Shown here: in pieces, positions 1 through 8,696 of the stretch
How positions within the stretch are numbered: position 1 is the first letter of the stretch
How the letters are laid out: the number at the start of each line of letters is the position of its first letter
NCBI GenBank assembly: GCA_937868185.1
Contig: CALMMG010000051.1
Span: forward strand, 1-64,000
Source: an uncultured Pseudomonadota bacterium
GTDB lineage: Bacteria; Desulfobacterota; Desulfobulbia; Desulfobulbales; Desulfurivibrionaceae
Direction: 5' to 3'
Length of the DNA stretch: 64,000 nucleotides
The notes under the pieces: generated by a model
Told to the model about the DNA's origin: nothing
What the model saw: the letters and a program-made list of their open reading frames with translations, nothing else
Database searches by the model: none
Made by a program: the position numbers and the translations under genes

Positions 1-1142
1 GCTACATCATCGAATGCCGCGACCACGAGATCGAGGTGCTGCCCCCGGACATCAATGAATCGGACAAGGACTTTGCCGTGGTCAACGACCGCATCCGCTT
101 CGGTCTAGCCGCAGTCAAGAACGTGGGCGGCCAGGCCCTGGACTCCATCATGGAGGTGCGGGCAACCGACGGCCCGTATGGCGGGCTGGAGGATTTCTGC
201 GACCGGGTCGATTCCCGCAAGGTGAACCGGCGGGTCATCGAAAGCCTGATCAAGGCCGGGGCCTTCGATTCCCTTGGAGCCAAGCGCTCCCAACTCTTCG
301 CCATCCTCGATGCCGCCCTGGAACAGGCGCAATCCGCCCAACGGGATCGCTTAAGCGGCCAGATCTCGCTGTTCTCGGCCATGCCACAGGCCCAAGGCAA
401 CAAGGCCAATACCATCGACCTGCCCAACATTGCGGAATGGACCGAGAAAGAACGGCTCGCCTTTGAAAAGGAGACCGTGGGCTTCTACCTCACCGGCCAT
501 CCCCTGGACAACTTCCACCAGGAGATCATGGCCGTGGCCGACACCGACCTCACCAGTCTCGGCGACTGGGGCGATAACCAGCCGGTGCGGGTGGGCGGGT
601 TGGTCCGAGAATACAAGGACCACCGCAGCAAAAAGGGCGACCGCATGGCCTTCATCGTTTTAGAAGACCGGGCCGGCGCCGTCGAGGTGGTCGTCTTCCC
701 CGAGGCCTTTGCCAAATGCGGCCATCTCCTCACCAGCGACGAGCCGATTATCGTGTTGGGCACGGTCAAACAGGAAGAACAGGGCGCCAAGATCATTGCC
801 GAATCGGTGGACAGCCTAAGCGAGGCCCGGAGCAAATACACCAACGGAGCCCGCATCCTGCTCAAGTCCGATCAGGTGAGCAGACAGAAGCTGGAAAGCC
901 TGAAAAACAAGGTGCGCGAGTTCCACGGCACCTGCCCGGTTTCCCTGACCATGCAATTCAACGGGCGGGGCGAGGTGGATATCGAGCCGCCCTCCGATTT
1001 TACCGTCCGACCTTGCAAGGAATTCGATGCGGCGGTGGAAGGGCTGCTGGGTTATAGCGCGGTGGTCTACCTGAAAACCAAGGCGGAGATCCAGCCCCGG
1101 AACGGGGGCAAGGGCGGACGCTGGCGGCAGAACCAAGGATAA
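1..1142 (+). CDS. dnaE: DNA polymerase III alpha subunit, 3' end (partial)
   Basis: This is the C-terminal 379 residues of the replicative DNA polymerase alpha subunit; the reading frame enters at base 3 and the 5' part lies outside the window. The opening stretch CRDHEIEVLPPDINES is typical of DnaE just after the polymerase palm and fingers. A helix-hairpin-helix-like segment follows (KNVGGQALDSIMEVR, about residues 37-51), and then an OB-fold region (about residues 185-270, with VRVGGLVREYKDHRSKKGD) that binds single-stranded template. TAA ends the gene at 1140-1142. No other replication gene is visible nearby, as is usual for dnaE. Family assignment is secure; the extent of the missing part is not known. 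Confidence 0.97.
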   Translation, partial: YIIECRDHEIEVLPPDINESDKDFAVVNDRIRFGLAAVKNVGGQALDSIMEVRATDGPYGGLEDFCDRVDSRKVNRRVIESLIKAGAFDSLGAKRSQLFAILDAALEQAQSAQRDRLSGQISLFSAMPQAQGNKANTIDLPNIAEWTEKERLAFEKETVGFYLTGHPLDNFHQEIMAVADTDLTSLGDWGDNQPVRVGGLVREYKDHRSKKGDRMAFIVLEDRAGAVEVVVFPEAFAKCGHLLTSDEPIIVLGTVKQEEQGAKIIAESVDSLSEARSKYTNGARILLKSDQVSRQKLESLKNKVREFHGTCPVSLTMQFNGRGEVDIEPPSDFTVRPCKEFDAAVEGLLGYSAVVYLKTKAEIQPRNGGKGGRWRQNQG

Positions 1143-1210
1143 TGACGGCCAAGATTCCACGTATTGCACGGTGAGTGCAAATACACATCCAACTTTGAGG
1201 AACAAAAACA

Positions 1211-1792
1211 ATGAGCACAGATAAAACATTACACACCCGCAGCGAATCAAAATGTGAATTGTGCGGCGCCACAGAGAGCCTGGGGGTGTATGAAGTCCCA
1301 CCCAGCTCAAACACCAGTGCGGATCAGTGCGTGCTTCTCTGTGCAACCTGTCGCGACCAGATTGAAAATCCGGAGAAAGTTGATGTGCATCACTGGCGCT
1401 GCCTGAACGAAAGCATGTGGAGCCAGGTGCCCGCAGTGCAGGTAATGGCCTGGCGGATGCTCAAGCGGTTGAGCGCCGAAGGCTGGGCGCAGGACCTGCT
1501 CGACACGCTTTATTTGGACGAAGAAACCCAGGCCTGGGCGCAAGCAACGGGCGAAGGGGAAAGCAAGGAAGCGGCAGTCAAACATCGCGACAGCAACGGC
1601 GCACTGCTTGCAACAGGGGATACGGTAACGCTGATCAAGGATTTGGATGTAAAAGGGGCCAACTTTACGGCCAAACGGGGCACCGTAGTGCGCGGCATCT
1701 CGCTGGTGGCTGATAATCCCGAGCATATCGAGGCCCGGGTAAATGGCCAGCGGATTGTAATTCTGACCCAGTTTGTCAAAAAGGCCAACTAA
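1211..1792 (+). CDS. PhnA-like (YjdM-type) zinc-ribbon domain protein
   Basis: This 193-residue protein resembles the PhnA/YjdM family once named for the phosphonate locus; its biochemical role is not established. The N-terminus carries a small zinc-ribbon pattern, with CELCG at residues 16-20 and CATC near residue 44. The C-terminal 70 residues (from about residue 125, HRDSNGALLATGDTVTLIKDLDVKG) form the conserved SH3-like PhnA core with the usual Asp-Leu-x-Val-Lys-Gly turn. The ATG at 1211 follows GAGGAAC by a suitable distance. It stands alone between dnaE and an unrelated gene, with no phn genes nearby, so a phosphonate role should not be assumed. Confidence 0.85.
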   Translation: MSTDKTLHTRSESKCELCGATESLGVYEVPPSSNTSADQCVLLCATCRDQIENPEKVDVHHWRCLNESMWSQVPAVQVMAWRMLKRLSAEGWAQDLLDTLYLDEETQAWAQATGEGESKEAAVKHRDSNGALLATGDTVTLIKDLDVKGANFTAKRGTVVRGISLVADNPEHIEARVNGQRIVILTQFVKKAN

Positions 1793-2035
1793 GCAAGGAG
1801 CTCCACTCCCCAAAAACGAGGACCTCTAACCAAACCCACCGCCAATTGCACATTCACCTTGCTCAGCCCACCATCTTGGCGGAACAAGCGCAACTAGACA
1901 AAAGGCAATATCCCTGGCGGCTATTGACGCCTCCTCCATTTCTGTTTATTTATAATATATAGGCCTGAAAGAGTATCAGGCACATGCGTCTGCTCCGCGG
2001 AAAGGGAAGAACACTCCCATTGATGGAGAAAAGAC

Positions 2036-3139
2036 ATGCCAGTTGATGAGATAAACAGTACCAACCCCGTCTTACCCGCGGCTCTGCAACGTCGAGTACA
2101 GACCTCTGTCCCCCTTGCCACCTCCCCACTTACCACCGTTAAGAATCCTGTTGCCGTAGCGACGGCTGCGACACAAAATTTGACCCCTGTTCAACAAGCT
2201 GCCTTGCTGGGCAGCGAGGCGGTGCAAACCTTGAACCTCGAGCCAACCTCCCCAGCCGAGCCGCTGTTGGCCACGGGGACGACTTCCGCGACAACAACGG
2301 TTACTGAGTCTCAAGGGTTGAGCCCTGCCCAACAAGCGGCCTTGGCGGTGAACGAAACGGTGCAAACCGCTCTTGAGACCCAAAATCTGACCCCCGCCCA
2401 ACAGGCTGCCTTGGCGGTCAAGCAAGCAACGCAAACCCTGGCCGCCCCCCTGACGCCGCCTGAAACTCCCATCACCCCCGCGACGGCCGGAATTGGAGGG
2501 CAAACTCCCGCCCCTGGCCCAGTCGGCACAACGCTCACGACCGGGACAGCAACAGGGGTTACGATGACAAGCACGACTCCAGGCACCACCTTGGCCACGC
2601 CGACTGTTGCTACTACCACCACGGAAACGACGGTGGCCCGCGAAGACCTGACAACCATCCAGCCCACGACAGCCCAACCGATTCCGTATCGAAATGCGTT
2701 TGCGGTTTACGAGGTCAGAAATCCAACCCCCCCACCTCCGGATCCAATGCCAAGGCGCAAGGAAGTCCATCCATCGCTGCCCATCGGAAGGGTGCGACCC
2801 GTTGATCCGCTGGTTCTCAAACAGGAGTGGGAAAAGAGAAAAAAAAACAAGCGCCAAGAAACCGGCCCCCAGGAAGAACCGGAGCCTCGTCCGCCACTGG
2901 CGGAAAAATCCATCCAGCAGATGATAAAACAGACCAATGAAGATCTAATCGCCAGTGGGGTGCCCTTACAATTGGTCCTTACTCAAAACGAGAAGGGCTT
3001 TGCCTTGGAGATCTATGACTGTTCAGATGATACGGTGTGCCAAGTGACGCAGGAGGTCCCTCTTGATCTCGACAACCTCCTGACCATTCTGGATAACCTG
3101 GAACATGAAGCAGGGATTATTGTCAATATCAAGACCTGA
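2036..3139 (+). CDS. Pro/Thr-rich repeat protein with FlaG-like C-terminus
   Basis: I do not recognise this 367-residue protein with certainty. Its N-terminal two-thirds is low complexity, rich in Thr, Pro and Ala, with three copies of a motif of about 18 residues of the form [N/G]L[T/S]PxQQAALxxxxxxQT (starting near residues 48, 94 and 117). Its last 75 residues (from about 293) look folded: an amphipathic lead, ALEIYDCSDDTVCQV, then a Pro-Leu-Asp-Leu-Asp turn and GIIVNIKT. That order resembles FlaG-type flagellar-associated domains (inference). ATG at 2036 follows GGAG by 7 bases. A TATAAT-like box lies at 1951. No flagellar genes are adjacent. Confidence 0.7.
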   Translation: MPVDEINSTNPVLPAALQRRVQTSVPLATSPLTTVKNPVAVATAATQNLTPVQQAALLGSEAVQTLNLEPTSPAEPLLATGTTSATTTVTESQGLSPAQQAALAVNETVQTALETQNLTPAQQAALAVKQATQTLAAPLTPPETPITPATAGIGGQTPAPGPVGTTLTTGTATGVTMTSTTPGTTLATPTVATTTTETTVAREDLTTIQPTTAQPIPYRNAFAVYEVRNPTPPPPDPMPRRKEVHPSLPIGRVRPVDPLVLKQEWEKRKKNKRQETGPQEEPEPRPPLAEKSIQQMIKQTNEDLIASGVPLQLVLTQNEKGFALEIYDCSDDTVCQVTQEVPLDLDNLLTILDNLEHEAGIIVNIKT

Positions 3140-3313
3140 CCCACGGCTTGGAGTCCGTACTTGAAAAATAGGACTGCCGACCTTCGCCTTTTCCCATCTC
3201 CATCTGCCCTTTTCCCGCTCGCACCGACATCGCGAACATCCTGCAAAATAAAAGCGGAAACGCACGCAGAGTTTACTTTAAGAAAGACAGGAAGTCCTCT
3301 CTCTAAGCCTTTG

Positions 3314-3326
3314 TTGTATGATACAA
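3314..3326. repeat. short perfect palindrome upstream of the usp remnant
   Basis: TTGTATGATACAA is two 6-base arms around one central base, about 75 bases before the ATG of the stress-protein remnant. It could be an operator or a chance palindrome; nothing else in the window repeats it. Confidence 0.25.
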
Positions 3327-3399
3327 TTAATCTGTGTAGTTGCCGAGACTGCAATAACCGCAGACTTTTCCGTTAACCCATTCCGGCAAGGATACTCCC

Positions 3400-3597
3400 A
3401 TGATCGAACCTAAACATATTCTCGTTGTCACCAGAATGATCCAATCATGCAGGAAAGCGATTCAATATGGCGTTTCGCTTGCCCATGAGGAGGGTTACCT
3501 GGAGCATATCATTTTTGATCGCAGCAAGGATGACCTGGTCTGAAAAATGCCCTGTTCAATCCTACTGGTCAAAAAAGAGCCCGGGGAGAAGCGGTAA
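3400..3597 (+). pseudogene. universal stress protein (UspA family), internally deleted remnant
   Basis: Reading from ATG 3400 in one frame gives 27 residues that match the start of a UspA domain (KHILVVTRMIQSCRKAIQYG, first strand and helix). It then runs straight into the segment normally found near the C-terminus (AHEEGYLEHIIFDRSKDDLV), then TGA at 3541, and still in frame KMPCSILLVKKEPGEKR with TAA at 3595. From knowledge of the family, about 80-90 central residues, including most of the nucleotide-binding fold, are missing. The TGA sits where homologues usually carry Arg, so a CGA to TGA change is the simple explanation. Both junction and stop argue for a dead gene. Confidence 0.85.
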
Positions 3598-3725
3598 CGC
3601 CAAGACATGCCAGAATATTCCGTCCGGCCGAATGCGTCAAAAGAAGCTATCCGGAGCGGAATTTTAAGGCACGACCATCTCGCCTCATTCTCTGTCGGCA
3701 GTAGAAAGCTTTATGGACAAAACAG

Positions 3726-6272
3726 ATGACCACAGTCAAAAGAACCAGCAGTCCCATATACACCTTCTTCCCTGCCGAGGTTGAGGGGTTCGATTTACTG
3801 GGCGAACTAGCCCTAGATATGCGTTGGTCCTGGAATCACGCGGCCGACGAAATCTGGGCGCAGCTTGACCCGGACCTCTGGAGCCTCACCCACAATCCCT
3901 GGCTCGTTTTGCAAACCGTTTCACGGGATCAACTCCAACAATCATTGGCCAATCCCCTCTTCCAAAAGAAAGTTGACGACCTGGTAAAAACCAAACGTCT
4001 TGAAGCGGAGATGCCGGCTTGGTTCCAGCAGAGCCATCGCCAGAGTGGTTTAAACTCGGTCGCCTATTTCAGCATGGAGTTCATGTTGAGTGAAGCGCTC
4101 CCCATTTATTCAGGAGGGCTCGGCAATGTGGCCGGAGACCAGCTCAAAGCGGCGAGCGATCTGGGGGTGCCGGTGGTCGGGGTAGGGCTTTTGTACCAGC
4201 AAGGGTATTTCCGCCAGGTGATAGACCGCGCCGGAATGCAGCAAGCTCTCTTTCCTTACAACGATCCCGGGCAATTGCCGATTATGCCTGTGCGCGAACC
4301 CAACGGCGAGTGGCTGCGGCTTAAGATCCTCCTGCCCGGCTATTCCCTTTGGATCCGTGCCTGGCAGGTCCAGGTGGGAAGAGTGACGCTGTACCTGCTG
4401 GACAGCAATGACGCGGCAAATTTTCCCACCTATCGTGGGGTGACCAGCGAACTTTACGGTGGCGGACCGGAACAACGTCTCTGCCAGGAAATGCTCCTCG
4501 GGATCGGCGGCTGGCGGCTACTTGAGGCGCTCGGCATCAAGCCTGAAGTCTGCCACCTCAATGAAGGGCATGCCGCCTTTGCGGTTCTGGAACGAGCCCG
4601 CAGCTTCATGAAAGAAACCGGGCAGCCCTTCGAAGTCGCCCTAGCCGTCACAAAGGCGGGGAACCTCTTCACCACCCATACCCCGGTAGCTGCCGGATTC
4701 GACCGTTTTGAACCCCAGCTTATCGAGCATTACCTCGGCGATTATGCCCGCAACCGTCTTGGCATTTCTTCCCAGAAGCTGCTGGCTCTGGGCCGACTCA
4801 ATCCGGGAAATTCCGCGGAAGAATTCAATATGGCGTATCTGGCCGTAAACGGGAGCGGAGCGATCAATGGGGTAAGCCGTCTGCACGGGGAAGTAAGCCG
4901 AGCCATCTTCCAACCTCTTTTCCCCCAATGGCCGGAGACTGAGGTGCCAGTCGGCCATGTGACCAACGGCATCCATGTGCCCAGCTGGAATTCGGCTGAG
5001 GCAGATCTCCTCTGGACTGAGCACTGCGGCAAAGAGCCTTGGCTCGGAACCATCGAAAACCTGGAGGGGCAGATCCGTGGTGTTCCTGACGACCAACTCT
5101 GGCAACTCCGTGCCGATGCCCGCAAATCCCTGGTTGGCTATGTCCGTGAACGGCTTGTCAATCAACTGCCTGCTTCGGGGGCAACCCCCGAGGAGATCGG
5201 GAACGCCCAGCATCTTTTTAATTCCAACTCCCTGACGCTGGGGTTCGCCCGCCGCTTTGCAACCTACAAGAGGCCCAACCTGCTGCTCCACGATCCGGAA
5301 AGGCTCCTGCGTATCCTCAACGCTCCGCAACGCCCGGTGCAGCTCATCATTGCTGGCAAGGCCCACCCGGCCGACCAGGCAGGACAAGCCATGATCCAGG
5401 AATGGGCCCGCTTTATTCAACGACCCGAGGCGGCTAAGCATGTGGTCTTCCTGAGCGATTACGACATGCTGATGACCGAACGTCTGGTGCAAGGCGTGGA
5501 TGTCTGGATCAACACCCCTCGACGCCCTTGGGAGGCTTGCGGCACCAGCGGCATGAAGGTGCTGGTCAATGGCGGTCTCAACCTGTCAGAACTCGATGGT
5601 TGGTGGGCTGAGGCCTACACCCCGGAAGTGGGGTGGGCACTGGGAGACGGCAAGGAACACGACAACGATCCAGCCTGGGATGCGGCGGAGGCCGAGGCGC
5701 TCTACACGCTCCTTGAACAAGAGGTGGTTCCTGAATTTTACAGCCGCAACAGCAACGGTATTCCGGTGGCTTGGGTGGCACGCATCCGCGAGAGCATGGC
5801 GCGCCTGACCACCCATTTTTCAAGCAATCGCACGGTGCGCCAGTACACTGAACAATATTATCTGCCTACCGCAGCTGCTTATCAAGAGCGCGCGGCCGAC
5901 AACCAAAACGCAGGGAGACAGATGGTGGCTTGGCGACATAACCTGGAACAGGCGTGGGACAATCTGCGCTTCGGCGACAGCAAGGTTGCCCAAGAAGGGG
6001 CCCAACATATCTTCGAAATTCAGGTCTACCTTAACGGCTTGGAGCCGGATGCCGTTTTGGTCGAGTTATATGCGGAAGCAACCGACACCGGCGGTCCTGT
6101 CCGGGTGGCGATGACGCGGGGCTCCAAACTGGTGGGCGCGGAAAACGGTTATTGCTATACGGCACAGGTACAGGCGACACGACCGGCCACGGATTATACC
6201 GCCAGGGTAATCCCGCACCGCACAGGCGTTGCCGTGCCCCTGGAAGCCGCCCATATCCTCTGGCAGCGCTGA
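3726..6272 (+). CDS. glgP: glycogen/alpha-glucan phosphorylase
   Basis: This 848-residue enzyme phosphorolyses alpha-1,4-glucan to glucose 1-phosphate using pyridoxal phosphate, in cytoplasmic glycogen turnover. It belongs to the bacterial/archaeal phosphorylase subfamily that begins with a DUF3417 domain (residues 8-120, with LALDMRWSWNHAADEIW). The catalytic part holds YSGGLGNVAGDQLK, HLNEGHAAF, the GFARRFATYKR loop, and the cofactor loop GTSGMKVLVNGGLNLSE, where Lys611 should form the Schiff base. Length is normal for the subfamily. No other glycogen gene is next to it. The following ClC remnant begins about 40 bases downstream. Confidence 0.96.
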   Translation: MTTVKRTSSPIYTFFPAEVEGFDLLGELALDMRWSWNHAADEIWAQLDPDLWSLTHNPWLVLQTVSRDQLQQSLANPLFQKKVDDLVKTKRLEAEMPAWFQQSHRQSGLNSVAYFSMEFMLSEALPIYSGGLGNVAGDQLKAASDLGVPVVGVGLLYQQGYFRQVIDRAGMQQALFPYNDPGQLPIMPVREPNGEWLRLKILLPGYSLWIRAWQVQVGRVTLYLLDSNDAANFPTYRGVTSELYGGGPEQRLCQEMLLGIGGWRLLEALGIKPEVCHLNEGHAAFAVLERARSFMKETGQPFEVALAVTKAGNLFTTHTPVAAGFDRFEPQLIEHYLGDYARNRLGISSQKLLALGRLNPGNSAEEFNMAYLAVNGSGAINGVSRLHGEVSRAIFQPLFPQWPETEVPVGHVTNGIHVPSWNSAEADLLWTEHCGKEPWLGTIENLEGQIRGVPDDQLWQLRADARKSLVGYVRERLVNQLPASGATPEEIGNAQHLFNSNSLTLGFARRFATYKRPNLLLHDPERLLRILNAPQRPVQLIIAGKAHPADQAGQAMIQEWARFIQRPEAAKHVVFLSDYDMLMTERLVQGVDVWINTPRRPWEACGTSGMKVLVNGGLNLSELDGWWAEAYTPEVGWALGDGKEHDNDPAWDAAEAEALYTLLEQEVVPEFYSRNSNGIPVAWVARIRESMARLTTHFSSNRTVRQYTEQYYLPTAAAYQERAADNQNAGRQMVAWRHNLEQAWDNLRFGDSKVAQEGAQHIFEIQVYLNGLEPDAVLVELYAEATDTGGPVRVAMTRGSKLVGAENGYCYTAQVQATRPATDYTARVIPHRTGVAVPLEAAHILWQR

Positions 6273-6310
6273 GCAGGAGGGGGGCTATCAACTCTGCACT
6301 CGACAGAATA

Positions 6311-6628
6311 ATGCAGCCCATGCGGCGCATGGGGTTTATGCTCCTCGCGATAATGACCGGCGTAATCGCCGGAGTCGGTGCGTTACTCTTTCGCGCGCTA
6401 ATCGCCCTGGTGCACAACCTCTCCTTCTCAGGCAAGTTTTCCCTGGTCTACGATGCGAACCTGCACACCCCGGCAAGCCCCTGGGGCCCGTTCGTAATTC
6501 TCATCCCGGTTCTTGGCTCCTTCATCGTCACCCTGCTCATCACCAAATTCGAACCCGAGGCAAAGGGGCACGGCGTGCCGGAGGTGCCTAAAAAGGCTGT
6601 CGATTTGTTTTCCGAATACCGGGAATAG
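6311..6628 (+). pseudogene. ClC-family chloride channel, N-terminal fragment
   Basis: The frame gives only about 105 residues. A first transmembrane helix (MGFMLLAIMTGVIAGVGALLF) and a second (PFVILIPVLGSFIVTLLITKF) lead to AKGHGVPEV, which is the start of the ClC selectivity-filter region (family consensus G-x-G-x-P-E). Eleven residues later a TAG ends it at 6628. Functional ClC proteins continue for about 300 more residues, and no continuation is visible in any frame before the opposing gene at 6648. The C-terminal part therefore appears lost, probably by deletion. The first ATG (6311) is assumed as start; no good ribosome site precedes it. Confidence 0.78.
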
Positions 6629-6647
6629 GAGCCCATCGAACCTCCCC

Positions 6648-7736
6648 TCACAAACCCCGTACCGTCTCGCTGTCCGGCTCAGGTGGTGCATCCGTCACCA
6701 CAGTAAAAGCGTGAACAACAACCGTGCGGCCATTCTCGGTTTCCACATGCACCTTCCATTCCCCTGGGGCCATATCCTGCTTGTAGGTGTAGCCGCGAAA
6801 CCCGCCATTGCGGCCGCCGGAAAGACCAAAGCCCATCCGGGAGGTGGTAACCCAACCCCGCTTGGCATCGTAATGCTCCCAACGGTGGTAGAGCCGGGTG
6901 CTTAAGCCGCCCGGCGCGAATACCGAAGAAACGCAATACAGCCGCTCCCCTGGCGCAAGGTGCACCTCGTTCGACAATTCCCGCCAGAATACCCACCAGG
7001 GGGCCTTTTCTAGGGTAAGGCGATACTCCCCCGCCACATGCTCAAAATTTTTCCCCACCTGAATATCCCGCTTCACCAAAGGAACCGGCGGAATAAGATC
7101 CAGGGGATACGCCACCGCCAACATAGCGGCGATGATCCAGACCGGCGCCGCCCGCCCTGGGCATCCCGGGGTTTTTTTGCGCAGCCAATGGGTAAAGCTC
7201 GCGCCGGCCAAGGTGCTGAGATAAAACCAAACCATGCCAATGCTGCCAACCATAAACGGCAGCAGAAAATTAAACACCAGGATGGCACACAGCCCGAACA
7301 GGGCCCAGGTGAGGGTAAAACGATGGTAGCTATCGTGAATAAATTCGTTGGCGACCAGCAAGACGCCAAGACCAAGGGACCACAGCGTGGCGGTCAGGTG
7401 ACTGGAGCTTTTGAAATAAAGAATAAACAGCACGCTGAAAAGCCCGCCGAACAAAAACTGGATCAGCAGGTGCGGGGCGCGTTCCCACCAGATTGAACGA
7501 AATAATGCGGGCGGGGCTGCTCTCTGCCCGCCCGCTTCAAGAACAGTACCAGCGCGGGTGTGACGCCGATGCCCCAGCCACCAGAGGATGCCGGCTGCGC
7601 TCGCCAGATAGCCGGCCAGTAGCCAAAGGTCCAAAAAAGTTACCGTTTGCCCAATGGTGAGCGCGTCCCAGAGAAAACCGCCAAAAAAGGCGATGGCTGG
7701 GAAATAGGTGCGAAGGGTTGCAAGCTTGCTCTTCAC
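6648..7736 (-). CDS. DUF2914 domain integral membrane protein
   Basis: This 362-residue protein has about seven hydrophobic segments in its first 220 residues, with conserved polar positions such as FIHDSYHRF between helices. A soluble C-terminal DUF2914 domain follows (about residues 250-345: LSNEVHLAPGERLYCVSSVF, RLYHRWEHYD, GEWKVHVETENG). DUF2914 has no known activity; it is a beta-sandwich-like domain found in proteobacterial membrane proteins. The C-terminal domain would be periplasmic if the N-terminus is inside (inference). It lies convergent to the ClC remnant and just downstream of the YkgJ gene on the same strand. Confidence 0.8.
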   Translation of the reverse strand: MKSKLATLRTYFPAIAFFGGFLWDALTIGQTVTFLDLWLLAGYLASAAGILWWLGHRRHTRAGTVLEAGGQRAAPPALFRSIWWERAPHLLIQFLFGGLFSVLFILYFKSSSHLTATLWSLGLGVLLVANEFIHDSYHRFTLTWALFGLCAILVFNFLLPFMVGSIGMVWFYLSTLAGASFTHWLRKKTPGCPGRAAPVWIIAAMLAVAYPLDLIPPVPLVKRDIQVGKNFEHVAGEYRLTLEKAPWWVFWRELSNEVHLAPGERLYCVSSVFAPGGLSTRLYHRWEHYDAKRGWVTTSRMGFGLSGGRNGGFRGYTYKQDMAPGEWKVHVETENGRTVVVHAFTVVTDAPPEPDSETVRGL

Positions 7737-7776
7737 GGATACGTCCTGCGGCAGGGCAAAGGGATGCCGATTGCCA

Positions 7777-8550
7777 TTATCGCTTCAACTGAAGAGTCGG
7801 CCGATTGCCAAGCACCAGCTTCAGCCAGTCGTAGCCAAAGGTGAGCAGGGCCTCGTCATCGGTCTCGATGAGCCGTTTTCGTGATTTATCCAGCCGGTAG
7901 ACGTTGAGCATATTGTGCTCCGCAACATACTGGCGGAAGCGATCGATATTGTAGCAAACCATGAAGGCCAGCTGCTGCTTGGGCCCGGCCGCGCCCTCGC
8001 CCTGCCAGGGGTTTGAGGCCCAGAGGGTGTCCATCTCGGCCCAAAGATCGTCCATGGCGTTGAAATAGACCAGCTGCTGATCGCGGAGCCAATCCTTCAC
8101 CGTCCACTCCTTTTTCTCCTGATGTCCCAGGCAGTACGAGTGATCGGTCATGAAATAATAGGCCCTGGGCTGGCCGCGCTCGGGGTTGCGATCAACAGCC
8201 CGCTCCAGAGGGTAGGTGCGACAGGCGGAGGGCCGATCCTCATAGACGAGGCAGCCCCGTTCCGGGTCGAGAAACGGGCAAGCGCCTTCTGCGTCATCCC
8301 GCATCCGCATAACAACCGAGGGGAAGAGGGGGTTGGTTCCCTGGGCCACGCCGGTGTATGTGTTGAGAAACTCCTCCGAGGTGATCCCCAATCTTTTCTT
8401 CAAACGGATCAGATCGTAGGGGTAGAGAAAAAGGGTGAGATTCCGGCAACAGCGAGTAAAACAGGGAACCTCGGGGTGGCAGGCAAAGGGGAACAAGGAG
8501 TCACCCAGGGGCTGCATGCCTTCGGGGAATTTTTTCAAGTCGGTCATCAT
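7777..8550 (-). CDS. YkgJ-family cysteine cluster protein
   Basis: This 257-residue soluble protein has the YkgJ (putative zinc or iron-sulfur binding) signature. CFTRCCRN appears near residue 31, CPFLDPERGCLVYEDRPSACRTYPLE in the middle (given here as family landmarks), and a later Cys pair near the DHSYCLG segment. YkgJ proteins are thought to hold a metal or FeS cluster, but the reaction is unknown. The family is abundant in sulfate reducers. It precedes the DUF2914 gene by about 40 bases on the same strand, so the two may share a transcript. It is divergent from the GHL10 lipoprotein gene. Confidence 0.85.
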   Translation of the reverse strand: MMTDLKKFPEGMQPLGDSLFPFACHPEVPCFTRCCRNLTLFLYPYDLIRLKKRLGITSEEFLNTYTGVAQGTNPLFPSVVMRMRDDAEGACPFLDPERGCLVYEDRPSACRTYPLERAVDRNPERGQPRAYYFMTDHSYCLGHQEKKEWTVKDWLRDQQLVYFNAMDDLWAEMDTLWASNPWQGEGAAGPKQQLAFMVCYNIDRFRQYVAEHNMLNVYRLDKSRKRLIETDDEALLTFGYDWLKLVLGNRPTLQLKR

Positions 8551-8696
8551 CTTTTTCCTGGTGTACTATATAAGCGGCGCGGTAACAATGCAGACAGAGA
8601 TTATCTCGTAACGGCTCCTAAAAACGTCGCGCAAATTACCATCCTAGCGCAAAAAGGTCAACCAGGATGCCAAGCTCACAACCTCAAGGGAAGAAG

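Noticed and set aside
3541-3543. TGA in the stress-protein remnant as a second selenocysteine codon
   Set aside because: The position is Arg in the family as far as I recall, the gene lacks its central part, and no SECIS-like loop follows; a nonsense mutation in a dead gene is simpler.
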